Assembly (NCBI GenBank): GCA_030847615.1 | Contig: JAUMIR010000003.1 | Location: 54,607,001 to 54,671,000 of the forward strand | Direction: 5' to 3' | Length of the DNA stretch: 64,000 nt | From: Gambelia wislizenii | Lineage: Eukaryota > Chordata > Lepidosauria > Squamata > Crotaphytidae | Shown here: positions 1 through 11,752 of the stretch, piece by piece | Layout of the letters: every line of letters starts with the position of its first letter | How positions within the stretch are numbered: position 1 is the stretch's first letter | Notes under the pieces: model-generated | The model's database searches: none | What the model saw: only the letters and a program-made list of their open reading frames with translations | Told to the model about the DNA's origin: nothing | Position numbers and translations under genes: made by a program

Positions 1-927
1 GCAGCTCTGCAGCGCCTAACATCCTGCTTTGCAACAGCTGCAGAGCTGTTTGGGCTAGAATTCAACCTGAAGAAAACAGAAGTTCTTTACCAGCCTGCAC
101 CACAGGACGAACACCACCATCCCCACATTGCCGTCGGCAAATCTGTGCTCAAGTCCGTTCAGCAGTTCACCTACCTGGGAAGCATCATCTCCTCAGATGC
201 CAAGATTGACAAAGAGATCGATCACAGATTAGCAAAGGCATATAGTGCATTTGGAAGACTTCACAAAAGAGTCTGGAGCAATAAACACCTGAGGCAAAGC
301 ACAAAAATCAGTGTGTATAGAGCCATCGTACTGTCTATCCTTCTTTATGGATCTGAAACATGGGTCACCTATCGCCACCACCTACGACTCCTCGAGCGCT
401 TTCATCAGTGCTGTCTACGCACAATCCTAAATATACACTGGACTGACTATGTGACGAATGTTGCTGTCCTTGAGCAAGCAGGGATCACCAGCATTGAGGC
501 CATGATATTGAGAACACAGCTGCATTGGGCAGGGCACATTTCTAGGATGGAGGACCATCGCCTCCCAAAAATACTACTCTACGGTGAACTCGCCACGGGT
601 CAGCGTAAGAGGGGCGCTCCAAAAAAGCGATACAAAGACTCCCTGAAACAACATCTCAGGCTTGGCCAAATTGATCACCAACAGTGGTCCGCCCTGGCGT
701 CACATCGGGAGGCATGGAGACGCACTATCCACAATGCTGCAGCCTTATTTGAGAACTCACGACGAACAAGTCTTGAAGAGAAACGACAACGCAGAAAGAA
801 TCATAACCCAAAAACATCACCCAAGGAGACCTTCTGCTGTGCTTTTTGCAACCGGACTTGTTTATCTCGGATTGGCCTTTTTAGTCATCAGCGCGCTTGC
901 AGAAAGCACGGGATGAGTCCTTCCTGA
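1..927 (+). CDS. Non-LTR retrotransposon reverse transcriptase, C-terminal part (cut by window start)
   Basis: The frame is open from base 1 to the stop at 925-927, about 308 codons, so its true start lies outside the window. Visible in order are the region after the RT catalytic box, a YLGSIIS motif, an LLYGSETW thumb-type motif, a GHISRMEDHRLPK segment, and a C-terminal zinc-finger-like CAFC...H-x3-C cluster near nt 838-903. This arrangement is known from LINEs loosely of RTE or related type; the exact clade is not assigned. A second copy at 35.95-36.97 kb retains the upstream LLFADADALVAHT catalytic box, which supports the RT assignment. After the stop there is only a short AG-rich tail (about 948-960), as in elements with a minimal 3' UTR. 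The open frame suggests a moderately young copy. It is not a host gene. Confidence 0.85.
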   Translation, partial: AALQRLTSCFATAAELFGLEFNLKKTEVLYQPAPQDEHHHPHIAVGKSVLKSVQQFTYLGSIISSDAKIDKEIDHRLAKAYSAFGRLHKRVWSNKHLRQSTKISVYRAIVLSILLYGSETWVTYRHHLRLLERFHQCCLRTILNIHWTDYVTNVAVLEQAGITSIEAMILRTQLHWAGHISRMEDHRLPKILLYGELATGQRKRGAPKKRYKDSLKQHLRLGQIDHQQWSALASHREAWRRTIHNAAALFENSRRTSLEEKRQRRKNHNPKTSPKETFCCAFCNRTCLSRIGLFSHQRACRKHGMSPS

Positions 928-2251
928 ATCTTCGTTTGCGAAGAAAAGCCAGAGAGAGATTATTTTAGTTAATCTAAAGGGCAATTGCACTGGGGTTGGG
1001 GCCAATCTTTGCTCACTGGACCTGTGTGCTTTGCCACATTCATGCATTTTTCAGTAACCAGAAGTGATACATCTGTCTAGTTTTCCTTTAGCCATTTTTT
1101 AAACCTTTATTCTTTTTATTTAGAGTTGGGGCTGATGGAAGTGCGGGACACTAAACTGCCACAGTTTGCATGATTTGTAGCCATATAGGATGTTTCTGGT
1201 TGAAACCCCCCCCCCGCCACATACACAATTGGCTTGGAGGCACAAAAATGCAGTTGGGGCCATTGTATGCTGTCTGTTCTTACCTCTGTTATGTATGATT
1301 TAGCCCAGTATAAAATCAGAAACAACAGTAACAAAATCAGGGTCTATTCAATCAGTCTGGGTACACCCAGTGTTGCACAAGATTATTCTGTAGAGCATTA
1401 GAGAAGTTAAGAGGGGATAAGAAGAGAACGGAGAGAGAATTGAGGGAGGTAAGAAGAGGACTTGGATGGAAATGACACACTACACTTCAGTTTCAATGTG
1501 ATTACTATTAAAGTGAGGCAAGAATTTAAATCTGCACTAACTATAGGAGGAGATCCTGCATCAGCAGATATATTGCAAAGTTCCACATATACATCTCTCC
1601 TTCACCCCTTCCAGGACTCACCTTTTAGATACTGCAGCCCTCACCCCACATAACAACAAAGGCATTCTCTGGGACCTCTGGAAATCATGGTGGATGATAT
1701 CTTCAATCTGCTTCTGGCTATAGGAGCATAGCCAGATGCTTCTCCAATTCCTTTGACTCTCCACTGGTGAGTAAATGGATGTGGAATGTGGCCTACAACT
1801 GATAAAAAGTGAGTCCCACAGGGATATTGGTTGTTATACGTGGCCAGTAGAGAATTCCGACTTCTGCAACATTCCCACCCCCACCCAAAACAGAGGATAG
1901 CATAAGTCCATCCTATCTCACTAACAGGATGCCAACCACAGATGGAAATTGGTTACATTTTGAAAGAGAATATATAAGATTTACATAGTCTAGGTCAGCT
2001 TTATATTTAACCATGAATTTCACTCCAATAAAATTCCATGTAGATAAGTGAATTTAAGCCTGAAACCTAGCTACATAGGAAGGAAATCTCTTTCCTCGCA
2101 ACCACGTCAAAATGTAGGACTATTAACCTATTATTACACCCATAAATGCTTTTGTGGACTAGTGATTTGTATTGGTGATGTATGATTAAAAACTAGGCCT
2201 CTTTTAATCAAAATTTTGAGGATGCTTCATATATTTGTTCTTCTTTCATTC
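928..2251. other. No gene recognised; unique-looking AT-rich DNA
   Basis: Beyond the LINE tail I see no coding signal, RNA gene or transposon ends. A C-run lies at about 1207-1216. The short open frames here lack domain features or supporting context. Confidence 0.6.
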
Positions 2252-2254
2252 TAA

Positions 2255-2583
2255 GGACTTTTTCGGACATCTCAAATACACCGCAAGCAGCCTTGTTGCG
2301 TTGTGAGGCTGCTGCGCTGCAGGGGGTCACTTTTGGACGATGCTCTCCCCTGCTGGTACTGTTGTGGTACCGCGGGGACATTTGAGCGTTATATTTCGCC
2401 GTTTTTTAATCACGATCAACTTTTGTGCTTAAAAACAGGTGAAATATAATGCTCAAATGTCCCCGCGGTACCACAACAGTACCAGCAGGGGAGAGCGTCA
2501 TCCGAAAGTGATGCCCTGCAGCGCAGCGGCCTCACAACGTGACGAGGCTGCTTGCGGTGTATTTGAGATGCCCGAAAAAGTCC
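2255..2583. mobile_element. Palindromic MITE, PIF/Harbinger-like, with TAA target duplications
   Basis: The element is 329 bp and almost entirely palindromic. The left end starts GGACTTTTTCGGACATCTC and the right end is its near-perfect complement (GAGATGCCCGAAAAAGTCC). Each arm is about 150 bp around an AT-rich centre at about 2405-2435. TAA is directly duplicated on both sides (2252-2254 and 2584-2586). A 3-bp TWA duplication is typical of PIF/Harbinger transposons. No transposase is encoded. The arms are GC- and CpG-rich compared with the flanks. A related element at 54463-54772 and a one-armed relative at 45121-45300 share the GCAAGCAGCCTC-type inner arm. Confidence 0.85.
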
Positions 2584-2586
2584 TAA

Positions 2587-4320
2587 GTCACAGCAAGCCA
2601 AGCATAGACAGGATCAACATGGTATTAATTTTACTAGCTCATTTTACTTATTAAAATTAATTAATATTTCTTACTATATTTATATAAAGCCACCAAATAA
2701 AATTGTTCTCTGGGTGGCTTACCCCATGGAAAAAATAAACAAATTAAAGAACTTCTTCCACAGATATTCTAACATATTTAGAAATGTTTCAAATGTCAAC
2801 AGTTGATCTGCATTAGTGTCAACAAACAATTGTTTCTTCTGAAATCTGTAGACAGTTTCAGAAAAGGATTGCTGTTCACTGAGTGTGAACATTCATTTCT
2901 CTTTGGTTTCTACTGTAACCAGGTTTTTCCAGGTTTTGTATTGTCTTGATGCTATTTAAAAGCTGTTTAGCCAGAGAAAGAGCAGAGCATAACAAAGTAA
3001 AAGAAGAAGCAGAAGAAGCAGAAGTCTGCATACTTTCAAAATCAGTGTCTCTCATCTAGCTTTCAACTTGCACAAAAAACATTGTCTCTGTTCATTTTTT
3101 ACATAACCAGAAACCTTTCACATTTATGACCATGAATGACTGAATACAACCCCAAAAACCTACCTTCACAGCCTGTCAGCACTCTGACCAAAGTATTTCT
3201 GAGTCACTGGAGATCACAGTGATGGAAAATAACATATGTAGCATATGTCTGTTTACGAGGTGCCTTGGGACCAGCATTTGTGGCAGGACCCTGAGGGGTT
3301 TCTCCAACTGCCTATTCTTAAGGTACCCCATGGCTGGGAGAGCACCACGGACATCATTTCCCAGTGCCCTGATCTCAAGTACCTCAGAAATGTTTCAGTC
3401 AGATGACTGATGACAAAGTGGAAATAGACAACAAAAGGGAAAAAGAACATAGAAATTTAATAAGTTATTTAATAATGGCTATGCAGTTGGTTTTGGCAAG
3501 AAAGTGAAAATCCAAGGAAATTGATAGAAAAAAGTAATGGAAATGGCATTAATGGAATTAACAAATTTAGTGAGAAGAAAGCCATAAGAGGCTTATTTGA
3601 AAGTTTGGAAACCATTTATAGATTATGCCAGGCAAATAGGAGGGGATACCAGTGTAATAGGGTTTTATAGTTAAGTGTAGAAATCCTCTTGTTTGTTAAC
3701 TTGTCTGTTTACTTATTTAGCTACTCATTTATTTATCTATTTACCTGATATTATGTTTTTTTACATTATAGATAAGAGATTATTCTGTAATGAAAGAAAT
3801 GTGGATTATTAATCTACAATTATTAATCTAGGTATGTTAAATGGGATAATAATATAAAAGAGAGGTGAAGATAATATTTCTAACCGAAAACATAATATTT
3901 GGGAAGTCTTTTAATTTTCTCTTTGTTGGGGGAAGGGTTAGTGAGGTCATTGCTATGTGTTTCTTTATTTTTTTTAATTTTATGTTGTTTTCTTTTGTCT
4001 TTTTTCTTTCTCTATTTGTGTAGATGTTTATGTGTTTAAATATCTAAATAAAAATAATTTTAATTTAGAAAGGTTTCAGTCAGGGAACTACCAGGCTGTG
4101 AAGATAGGTTTTGGGGAGGCATCATCACTCATAACTACAATGATGGAACTCGGCCATCATAGTAACAATGAAGATACAGAATCTTGTCCATTTAAAAAAA
4201 AGAAAAATCCAGGTCAGAGGTAAATCCTATATGCAGCGGTCTATATTTGTTCATGATTAGTGATGGAGTAATTCAAACTTTATTTTGGTTCATTTGTGAA
4301 GTAATTAATTTCTGACACCG
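2587..4320. other. No gene recognised; low-complexity patches
   Basis: The stretch is AT-rich with an AGA/GCAGAA-rich patch near 3000-3025 and TTTA-rich sequence near 3700-3760. There is no coding signal or recognised repeat family. Confidence 0.55.
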
Positions 4321-4962
4321 AGGGGTTGTCTAGATGAGAAGATATAATGTGAATTGCTGCACATTAATGCAAATTTGCAACAGAGTTAATTTTTTCCACG
4401 GTCCTTTGGCAAAATTGCTGGTATGAGAAGCTATCCATGTTTGAAGTGCACATGCAGCCATGCCTGTGAATCAAAACGGTGGCCCAAAATGAATTACTCA
4501 TGTTATTATTCTCCACAAGTTGTTGCTGCTGCACAGTATTTTTTAAAACTGTAAATAAAAGGTATACAAGTGCAACCATCCATTTAAAAAAGGTGTTTGG
4601 TTGCATCAGCACAGCAAAAAAGTTCACAATCAATAACATAAAACTCCAAAATGGCACTACCAATCATTTCATTGCTGGAAAACCCACTCCTGCACACATC
4701 TGACCAATCAGCTTTCCATTTCTGTCCTCATGAAGAATGCACTGTGATCTGAACCAGATGTTCAAATGGGCAGTAATGCACATTTCCACCCATTTTTCAA
4801 CCCGCCCCCCCAAAAAACTTGAAAAGCCACAAAGGCTTTCGCCACACAGTAAATTGAGTTTTTGGCCAACCTCCTTCCAAAAACCATGAATCTCGGTCAT
4901 TGGGACAAAAGGTATTCCCTGTGAATTCTATTAGGATTATTTTCACCCTCTAGACAACCCCT
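4321..4962. mobile_element. Nonautonomous TIR DNA transposon, family A (642 bp)
   Basis: The left end reads AGGGGTTGTCTAGA and the right end TCTAGACAACCCCT, its exact complement. The interior encodes no transposase. A second copy of nearly the same length (645 bp) lies at 37438-38082 in the same orientation; shared internal blocks include TGGTATGAGAAGCTATCC versus TGGTATGGGAAGCTATCC and the GAATTAC...TTATTATTCTC segment. No clear 8-bp or 3-bp target duplication is visible, so the superfamily (hAT is one guess) is not fixed. Confidence 0.75.
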
Positions 4963-6069
4963 GAGTAACCCTCATCCAGGTAGACAAAATAATAATTGAA
5001 CGCCCTGGGAGCTTCAATCTGTGGTATTTTCTGACTGCATGGGAATTACAAAGTATTGTTATAAAAATGTCCCAGGTTCACAGGAAAGTTTGTTGATGCA
5101 AATTCAAGGATGTTCCACAATGGCCAAACACTGTTTACATTAAGTGGATGTCTATTTTTAGTAGCTGACCTTCTTTCAAAATAAAATGTATGGTACCTAA
5201 AACTTTTTCTGTATTTTAAAAATATTTCTACTTTATTTCCAATTCAAAACAAAACAACAACAAAAGAATTGTTTTCAATCCACCCAAATTAGAAATAAAA
5301 AATAAATCTACCAACCCCATCTAGAACATAGCTATATAATTTGGAAATCTGTATAATCACACACTTTCTGCTCATTAGGGAGTCATGGAAATGAAGCCTG
5401 CCTCTCCCAGGGAATCCTAGATGCTAACATTATTCCGGCTACCAAGGAACTTCCACAAACAGGACCTTTGGCTATTTTGTTAGCATTCCCTACTACCCCT
5501 CCCTATAATATCTCATTTTTGGAAATATAAGAAACTTTGAAGGGGTAATGTTGACTGGGGTGATCCAAAAAGAGGTCAGGTGGAGGTCACAAGGGCCTGG
5601 GAAGGTGTCTTAAACACATTTTAGCAAGCAAGCCCCTGATAGGATTGTGCGAAAACCCCTGGTAAAGAAAGCCATTAAGAAGGTATGGGTCAGGTCATGG
5701 TGCTGTTTGCTATTTAGAATGCTGGTTAGTGTGTAGTGCTTATGTAGCTGGGATATGCAGTAGTTAGCATTGCTAGGCCTGTGGCCTGTGTCTCATTATA
5801 CCAGCAACCTGACATGAGCAGAGGGCATTCTGGGAGCTGGGACTGGTATGTGCTGGAGAGATGGCTCCCCGGTGCCAAGGTCACTGGCGGCTTGGGAATG
5901 TTTAAGGAGGTTTGCATAAGCACAGATAACTATAATGACCAGGTGGTGGTGGTGGGACAAACTGAAACTGGCAGAATGTATTAACGAAGAGGTTTTGGTG
6001 CCAAAGCCTTAGAACTGTCTCTGCAGAGCTACCGTATGCATCTATATCATGACAATAAAGCAATCTTAA
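4963..6069. other. No gene recognised
   Basis: AT-rich sequence with A-rich patches (about 5245-5300). No open frame with domain character, RNA gene or transposon end was seen. Confidence 0.5.
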
Positions 6070-7130
6070 TCATAGAATCATAGAATGGTAAAGTTGGAAG
6101 AGACCACGAGGGCCACCCAGTCTAACCTCCTGCCACACAGGAAATCATGATCAAAGCATCCCTGACAGATGGCCATCCAGCCTCTGTTTAAAGACCTCCA
6201 AGGAAGGAGACCCCACCATGCCCCAATGGAGTGTGTTCCACTGCCGAACAGCTCTTACTGTCAGAACTTTACTCCTAATGTTGAGGTGAAATCTCTGTTC
6301 CTGGAGCTTACATCCATTGCTCCGTGTCCCAGTCTCTGGAGCAGCAGAAAACAAGCCTGCTCCATCCTCAACGTGATACCCCTTCAAATACTTAAACAGG
6401 GCTATCATATCGCCTCTTAACCATCTTTTTTTCAGGCTAAATATACACAGCTCCCTAAGACTCTCCTAATAAGGCATGGTTTCCAGACCTTTCACCATTT
6501 TAGTTGCCCTTTTCTGGACACGCTCCAATTTATCAATATCCTTTTTGAATTGTGGTACCCAGTAGAATACTGGACACAGTATTCTAGGTGAGGTCTGACC
6601 AAGGCAGAATAGAGCGGCACTATCACTTCCCTTGATCTAGACACTATATTTCTATTGTTGCAGCTCAAAATCGCATTGGCCTTTTTAAGCTGCCACATCA
6701 CACTGTTGACTCATGTTCAACTTGTGGTCTACTAGGACTCCTAGGTCCCTTTCACACGTAGTCTCGTTCAGCCAGGTCTCCCCATCCTATATCTATGCAT
6801 TTCATTTTTCTGCCCTAAGTGCAGTACCTTACATTTCTCCGTACTGAATTTCATTTTGTTAGCTTTTGCCCAGCTCTCCAGTCTATCCAGGTCATTTTGA
6901 ATTTTGATCCTATCTTCTAGGGTATTAGCTACTCCTCCTAATTTGGTGTCATCTGCAAATTTGATAAGTAATGCCCCTAATTCCCTCATCCAAGCCATTG
7001 ATAAAGATGTTGAATAGCACTGGGCCCAGGACAGAACCCTGTGGCACCCCACTGGTCACATCTTTCCAAGACGAAGAGTAGCCTTTTGGGTTCAGCCAGT
7101 CAACCAATTAAAAATCCATTTAACAGTTAA
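6070..7130 (-). mobile_element. CR1 LINE, 3' half, reverse orientation, decayed
   Basis: Read on the minus strand, the end of a CR1 reverse transcriptase is visible: [18 protein letters not shown] at about 6910-6970, then the [22 protein letters not shown] segment (about 6590-6650), then the C-terminal LTVRAVRQWNTL and FKQRLDGHLSGML segments (about 6155-6270). The element ends at 6070 with CR1-type ATTCTATG repeats (seen as CATAGAATCATAGAATGG). The frame is broken into at least three pieces (about 6768-7052, 6492-6701, 6151-6408). It is a typical 5'-truncated dead copy. Confidence 0.9.
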
Positions 7131-7137
7131 TCAATTC

Positions 7138-7290
7138 AGTGTGGTGGAGTCTCCTTCTTTGGCGGTGTTTAAACAGAGGCAGGATGGCTATCTGTCAGGA
7201 ATGATTTGATTGTGTATTCCTGCATGGCAGGGGTTGGACTGGATGGTCCTTGTGGTCTCTTCCAACTCTATGATTCTATGATTCTGTGAT
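7138..7290 (+). mobile_element. CR1 LINE 3' tip
   Basis: A short forward CR1 3' end begins at GTGTGGTGGAGTCTCC. It holds the FKQRQDGYLS-like C-terminus, the TTGGACTGGATGG motif, and ends in TATGATTCTATGATTCTGTG. It abuts the oppositely oriented copy at 6070-7130, so the two form a tail-outward pair. Confidence 0.85.
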
Positions 7291-7689
7291 GCATGTTGTA
7301 CGTGTTAGTAGGTGTTAATGGAGTTCACCACAGTATGTGCTAATAACTTCTTGGGAACCTCTGCCATGAGTCATCCAACCAAACAGTCAGGTGACCTTTC
7401 CAACTCCAATCACAAGGAAATCTCACCTCAAAACCCCTTCCTGTCCTGCATTGTGACGTTGTCATAAACCCATCAAACCAGTCAGTTGAGTTTTGGCTTC
7501 TTTTATCTAAGCAATCAATTGAGTTTTGCTCCCTTTGTCTACCTGGTGGGAAAGCCATCCAGGCTTTGTCATAACCAGAGTACCCCTTCAGGATATGAAA
7601 TAGGTTAAAAATATTCCAGCCTAGATCCTAGTAAAGTGTGCCACAGACGGACATCTAGATCTTTGTTATCACAGGTGGGTCTCAGTGTT
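7291..7689. other. No gene recognised between CR1 pieces
   Basis: About 400 bp of unassigned sequence separating two forward CR1 3' fragments. No coding or RNA features were seen. Confidence 0.5.
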
Positions 7690-8225
7690 GGTGCCACTCT
7701 GTTCTGCCTTGGTCGGGCCTCACCTTTAGCGCTGTGTCCAGTTCTCGGCACAGCAATTCAAGAAGGATATTGACGAATTGGAGCGTGTCCAGAGAAGGGC
7801 GACTAAAATGGTGAAAGGTCTGGAAACCATGCCTTGTGAGGAAGGAAGCTCCTTGGGGAGCTGGGTATGTTTAGCCTGGAAAAAAGATGGTTAAGGGACG
7901 ATATGATAGCCCTGTTTAAGTATTTGAGGCTGGCGCAAGCTTGTTTTCTGCTGCCCCAGAGAGGACAACACGGAGCAATGGATGCAAGCTCCAGGAACAG
8001 AGACTCCACCTCAACATTAGGAGTAACTTTCTGACAGTAAGAGCTGTTCGGCAGTGGAACACAATTCCTTGGAGCATGGTAGGGTCTCCTTCCTTGGAGG
8101 TTTTTAAACAGAGGCTGGATGGCCATCTGTCAGGGATGCTTTGATCGTGATTTCCTGCGTGGCTGAGGGTTGGACTGGATGGCCCTTGTGGTCTCTTCCA
8201 ACTCTACCATTCTATGATTCTATGA
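7690..8225 (+). mobile_element. CR1 LINE, 3' fragment
   Basis: It starts within the CR1 RT tail at GTGCCACTCTGTTCTGCC (the LYSALVRPH segment) and proceeds through a [25 protein letters not shown] region. A partly open frame at 7941-8144 ends in FKQRLDGHLSGML. The CR1 terminal repeat ATTCTATGATTCTATGA closes it at 8225. Small deletions (for example around 7840 and 7930) break the frame. Confidence 0.88.
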
Positions 8226-8934
8226 CTTTTAAAATAATTTTTTTCTTATTTTTAGTTTAGTTCATGGAATTAGATTAGTAAAATTATTAAATTTGTTAAA
8301 TTAGTAAAAAAAAAAAAAGTGCTTTTAAATGTCACAAAAATGCTACATCTGACCTGAAAGGATGGTGTCTTTAGTTCTGAAGAATGTTCAATATGACCTC
8401 TGCAATGTTAAGCCACATGGTACAAGTTGTTAATCCTTAAATTATTGTTTCATAGACTAGTAGACTTGGGTATGTATGTGTTTCTTTTAAACTGTCTTTC
8501 AGCAGGCATTTCTACAAAATAGTTAAAAATCCAGAGACCAAGATTGATTTCAGCCTGTATATGCTTGATTAAGAGGGATGTACTATTGTGTTGTCCTTGA
8601 CTTCCTTCATCTAGAATACAGGAAAATCTATATAGTGCATTTGAAAGAAATACAATATAGTACATAGAATTTCAGAATCAGAGTAATTGTATCAGTGCTA
8701 CAAAAGTGCAATGCACATGGCAAATATGTTGAATATTGACACTTTATGGGCCAACAAGACATTATGAGGAAATGTCCACTATGTTATAATATGTGTCATG
8801 GTGATTTCCTATAAAACTGGGCAGCATTTTAGTTGCAACTGTGATATGTAAGATTGAGAACCATGACTCCATGTTTTATTTCCTCCCCAAATAATTTCTC
8901 CCTTGCAACCCCACTACCCCGCCTTGAAGATCTG
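8226..8934. other. No gene recognised
   Basis: AT-rich DNA with an A-run near 8307-8319. No convincing coding or repeat signature was found. Confidence 0.5.
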
Positions 8935-9210
8935 AGACTAGGCACTTCATCAGACGAGGCTATAATTGCACAATTACAATGTCACAGTAGCACAAATGGG
9001 TTCCTGGTATTGCATGATGTTGTTATCCATGGTTACTGTGTGCTCCAGCCGCCAATAACGTCTCCCTTTTAAAGGATGGGACAAGCCATCAATAGCTTTC
9101 AATATTGCTATTTTTGTGGTACTGAAGAACATGCAAAAACACATTCCACTGTAATCTCGAGATTACAGCATGAATGGGCAGTCCTCTCCCCCCCTCCCCA
9201 TTTCCAGTGA
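8935..9210. mobile_element. Possible remnant of a TIR element
   Basis: GGCACTTCATCAGACGAGG near 8940 resembles the GGACTTTATCAGAC-type ends of elements elsewhere in this window. The block GGACAAGCCATCAATAG (about 9078-9095) resembles GGGACAAGCCGCCAATAAA inside the element at 24961-25271. A perfect 20-bp palindrome sits at 9149-9168. The right end was not found, so the limits are approximate. Confidence 0.4.
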
Positions 9211-9546
9211 GAAAAATTCCAGGTGAGCACGTGAAAACTATCCACATGATGCTCTTTTAATGAACTGTCCCATATTGTTTGCATGTTGTAATTTTGCTTA
9301 AGTGTTTATGTATTGATTTAGTTTGTAAATTAAGGTGTTTGGGGAGCTTTTAAGTGCACTCGTGTATTCTTGTGAGAATCACTAAAATCTTGCTCATGGT
9401 AAATCATGGAAGTAAAATCCTGTTCTTAAAGTGCTAGTGGTGATCATGCAATAATTCCATGGCAGTAGTATCATGCTATTATGGCAAAGTGCGGTAATAA
9501 GTGTAATAATGCCACTATGTTTTGGCTTTCCTCAATAGTGGAATTA

Positions 9547-9776
9547 GAGTTGTCCCTTCATATTCATTGGGGTTTGGTTCCAGGACCCCCTGTGGATACC
9601 AAAATCCATGAATACTCAAGTCCCATTATATGCAAAGGCATAGAAAAATGGTGTTCCTTATATAAAATGGCAAAGTCAGGGTTTGCTTTTTGGATTATTA
9701 TTTTTGAAAGAATATTTTCAAGCCATGAATACTTAAATCTGTGGATACCAAGACCATGGATACAGAGGGACAACTG
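9547..9776. mobile_element. Tigger/pogo-like MITE with TA target duplication
   Basis: The ends are GAGTTGTCCCTT and AGAGGGACAACTG, flanked by TA at 9545-9546 and 9777-9778. The interior holds TTGGTTCCAGGACCCC and GGATACCAAAATCC, a pattern familiar from short nonautonomous Tigger-type (pogo, Tc1/mariner superfamily) elements. It is 230 bp and has no coding capacity. A relative is at 12704-12927. Confidence 0.8.
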
Positions 9777-9778
9777 TA

Positions 9779-11430
9779 CAGTGTTTTTAGATGCTAGTCT
9801 AACAAAGTCCTGGAACTAACCAGTTGAAAGCAAGGTGAAAAATGGCTGGGGAGAAACAATTATAGGGAAAAATACTCCAGGGGAAGGTTTCAGCATACCC
9901 TTTTATCCACCCAGTTAACACTTTAAAAACAGCCCACCTCTCACTAGAGAAATGATTATGACCTGCAGTATCACATTGAGAGTCTCACCATTAGTCTTTG
10001 TTGGCCCTTTAAGAGGATCAGATTTTAAATACGTACTCTGGAGCAGTCTTAAACATTTAAATGGTTCTCCTCATAATCTTTATAGGGCCATCCATTTTCA
10101 TCCTTAAAAATGAGAAGCTAGCCGTATCCGAGGCAAACTGTCTGGTATGTGCCTGGCATGTGTTATGCACGTAGCATTTAAATGCCATGAAATGTCAATA
10201 TTAATGCCTGATGGCACTGCAAAAACTAATTTTTAAGTCAAGCCAGGCTAAATCAAACTCAATGGATTTGTTTATATTCTCTAGCACAGAGATATGGGCT
10301 AAATCCCAAATGGTCTTTTGACTTGTGTTAGAGATATCTTTTCCATATCTTTTTTACAAGCTCCCTTTGCTTCCCTCTTCTTATTGGCTGAACAGCAAAG
10401 TCTAAAATTAACACATTTTCCCTGTATCCCAGCTGCCCCAGTGGCCTCTTGGTAAAGAGAAGCAGCCATGATTTATGCGGGAAAATAATTTATGCTCTTT
10501 GGCATCCCATGAAAAAAAAAATAGTAACTAGATCCAGCTCTAGCAAACATGAAAAACAAACTATGATTGCAGGCTGGTGGTTATACTGGGTGCTAACACA
10601 TTTATGGCCAAGGAAGGGATAATCCTAGCAGATTTAGTGAGACTAGTGAGACTGACAAGATACAATGTGGCATTATAGGATCTTTTTACAGTATGTTAAA
10701 GGCTGGCAGGCCTTTCAAAAGACCTTTTTATTTTCACCTGGCTCTGGATGAATAAAATTGTACCCACTCATTCCTGGGTTGCATTAGTGCAAAAATGATC
10801 AAAGATGATATCATGACAAGGAGAAAGCGGAAGGGGAGGGGGAATAAGACAAATCATGCTACTTCTCCATATTTTAACACAAGTAACAGTTTTAATCCAA
10901 GGCTGTGAAGTGGGAAGAAAAATTCTTATTTCTCAGGTCACAAAGTCTATATACTCTAACGATTATAGGACTGCAACAGCAGTCTTACATTAAAGATGAG
11001 TCATAAGAATCATATTTGACATTATAACTAAAAAAACCCAGAGGGCAATTGGATCTGTGGCTGATACACAGAGAACAATCCAATACATTTGTCAGGACAG
11101 GAGAGGCGGATAGGTAAGAAATGGCTTACTTGTAGGCAGGGGCCTCAGAACTGGTTTTAAGGTGGTGTGGGTGGGGGTCAACATTAGCAGCCAGGTAGTT
11201 ATTAATTGTGCCTACTTATAAGTACTAAACTGGAAAGGAGAGGGGAAATTACTTCCCCATCCTTCAATCCTTGAATATGAAGGCTCTTATAAGCATAGTG
11301 TGTACTTTGATGTCCCCTCCATGTGTTCAGTGTAGCTGAAGTAAGTGTGCATAGGATAGATTGCAGGCAGCCTTTATTATTCCTAGGAGGGCTAAGAGAA
11401 CAGCATCTTAATGATTGATCATTTAGTACA
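9779..11430. other. No gene recognised
   Basis: About 1.65 kb without recognised transposon ends or coding features. Short A-runs are the only simple sequence noted. Confidence 0.5.
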
Positions 11431-11565
11431 CTTCTGATGGGTAATTCCTGAGGAGGCTCAACTCCATTGGAGACTTGGTGGTCTGATTTTGCCAGAGCAT
11501 TTCAAGGGAGGCACAGCCCCCTCAGCCATACCTTGGAGTCAGGCCCCCTGTCCCTCACCCTTTCC
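11431..11565 (+). repeat. Dispersed repeat, paired with 17440-17575
   Basis: The pattern CTTCTGATGGGTAATTCCTG, AGGAGGCTCAACTCCATTGG, GAGACTTGGTGGTCTGATTT recurs diverged at 17440-17575 (TTCTGATTGATAATTCCTGT...AGTCTTGGTGGTCCAATTTT). Both copies end in a C-rich GCCCCCTG-type segment. The family is unknown; no coding capacity. Confidence 0.5.
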
Positions 11566-11752
11566 AGAGTTCATTCTTATAGGAGTTTAAAACTGACCAG
11601 TGAAGTACTATCTGTTTCATCCTTACTTCCCAGCTTTGCTGTCATTAAACTTTATTGGTCTATTTGTTTATTGCTCCATTTCTACAGCAACTTTCAGAGG
11701 AAAGATTTCATACAGAAGAGGGACACCAGCTCTTGTTGGCCTGCAACTCCAT

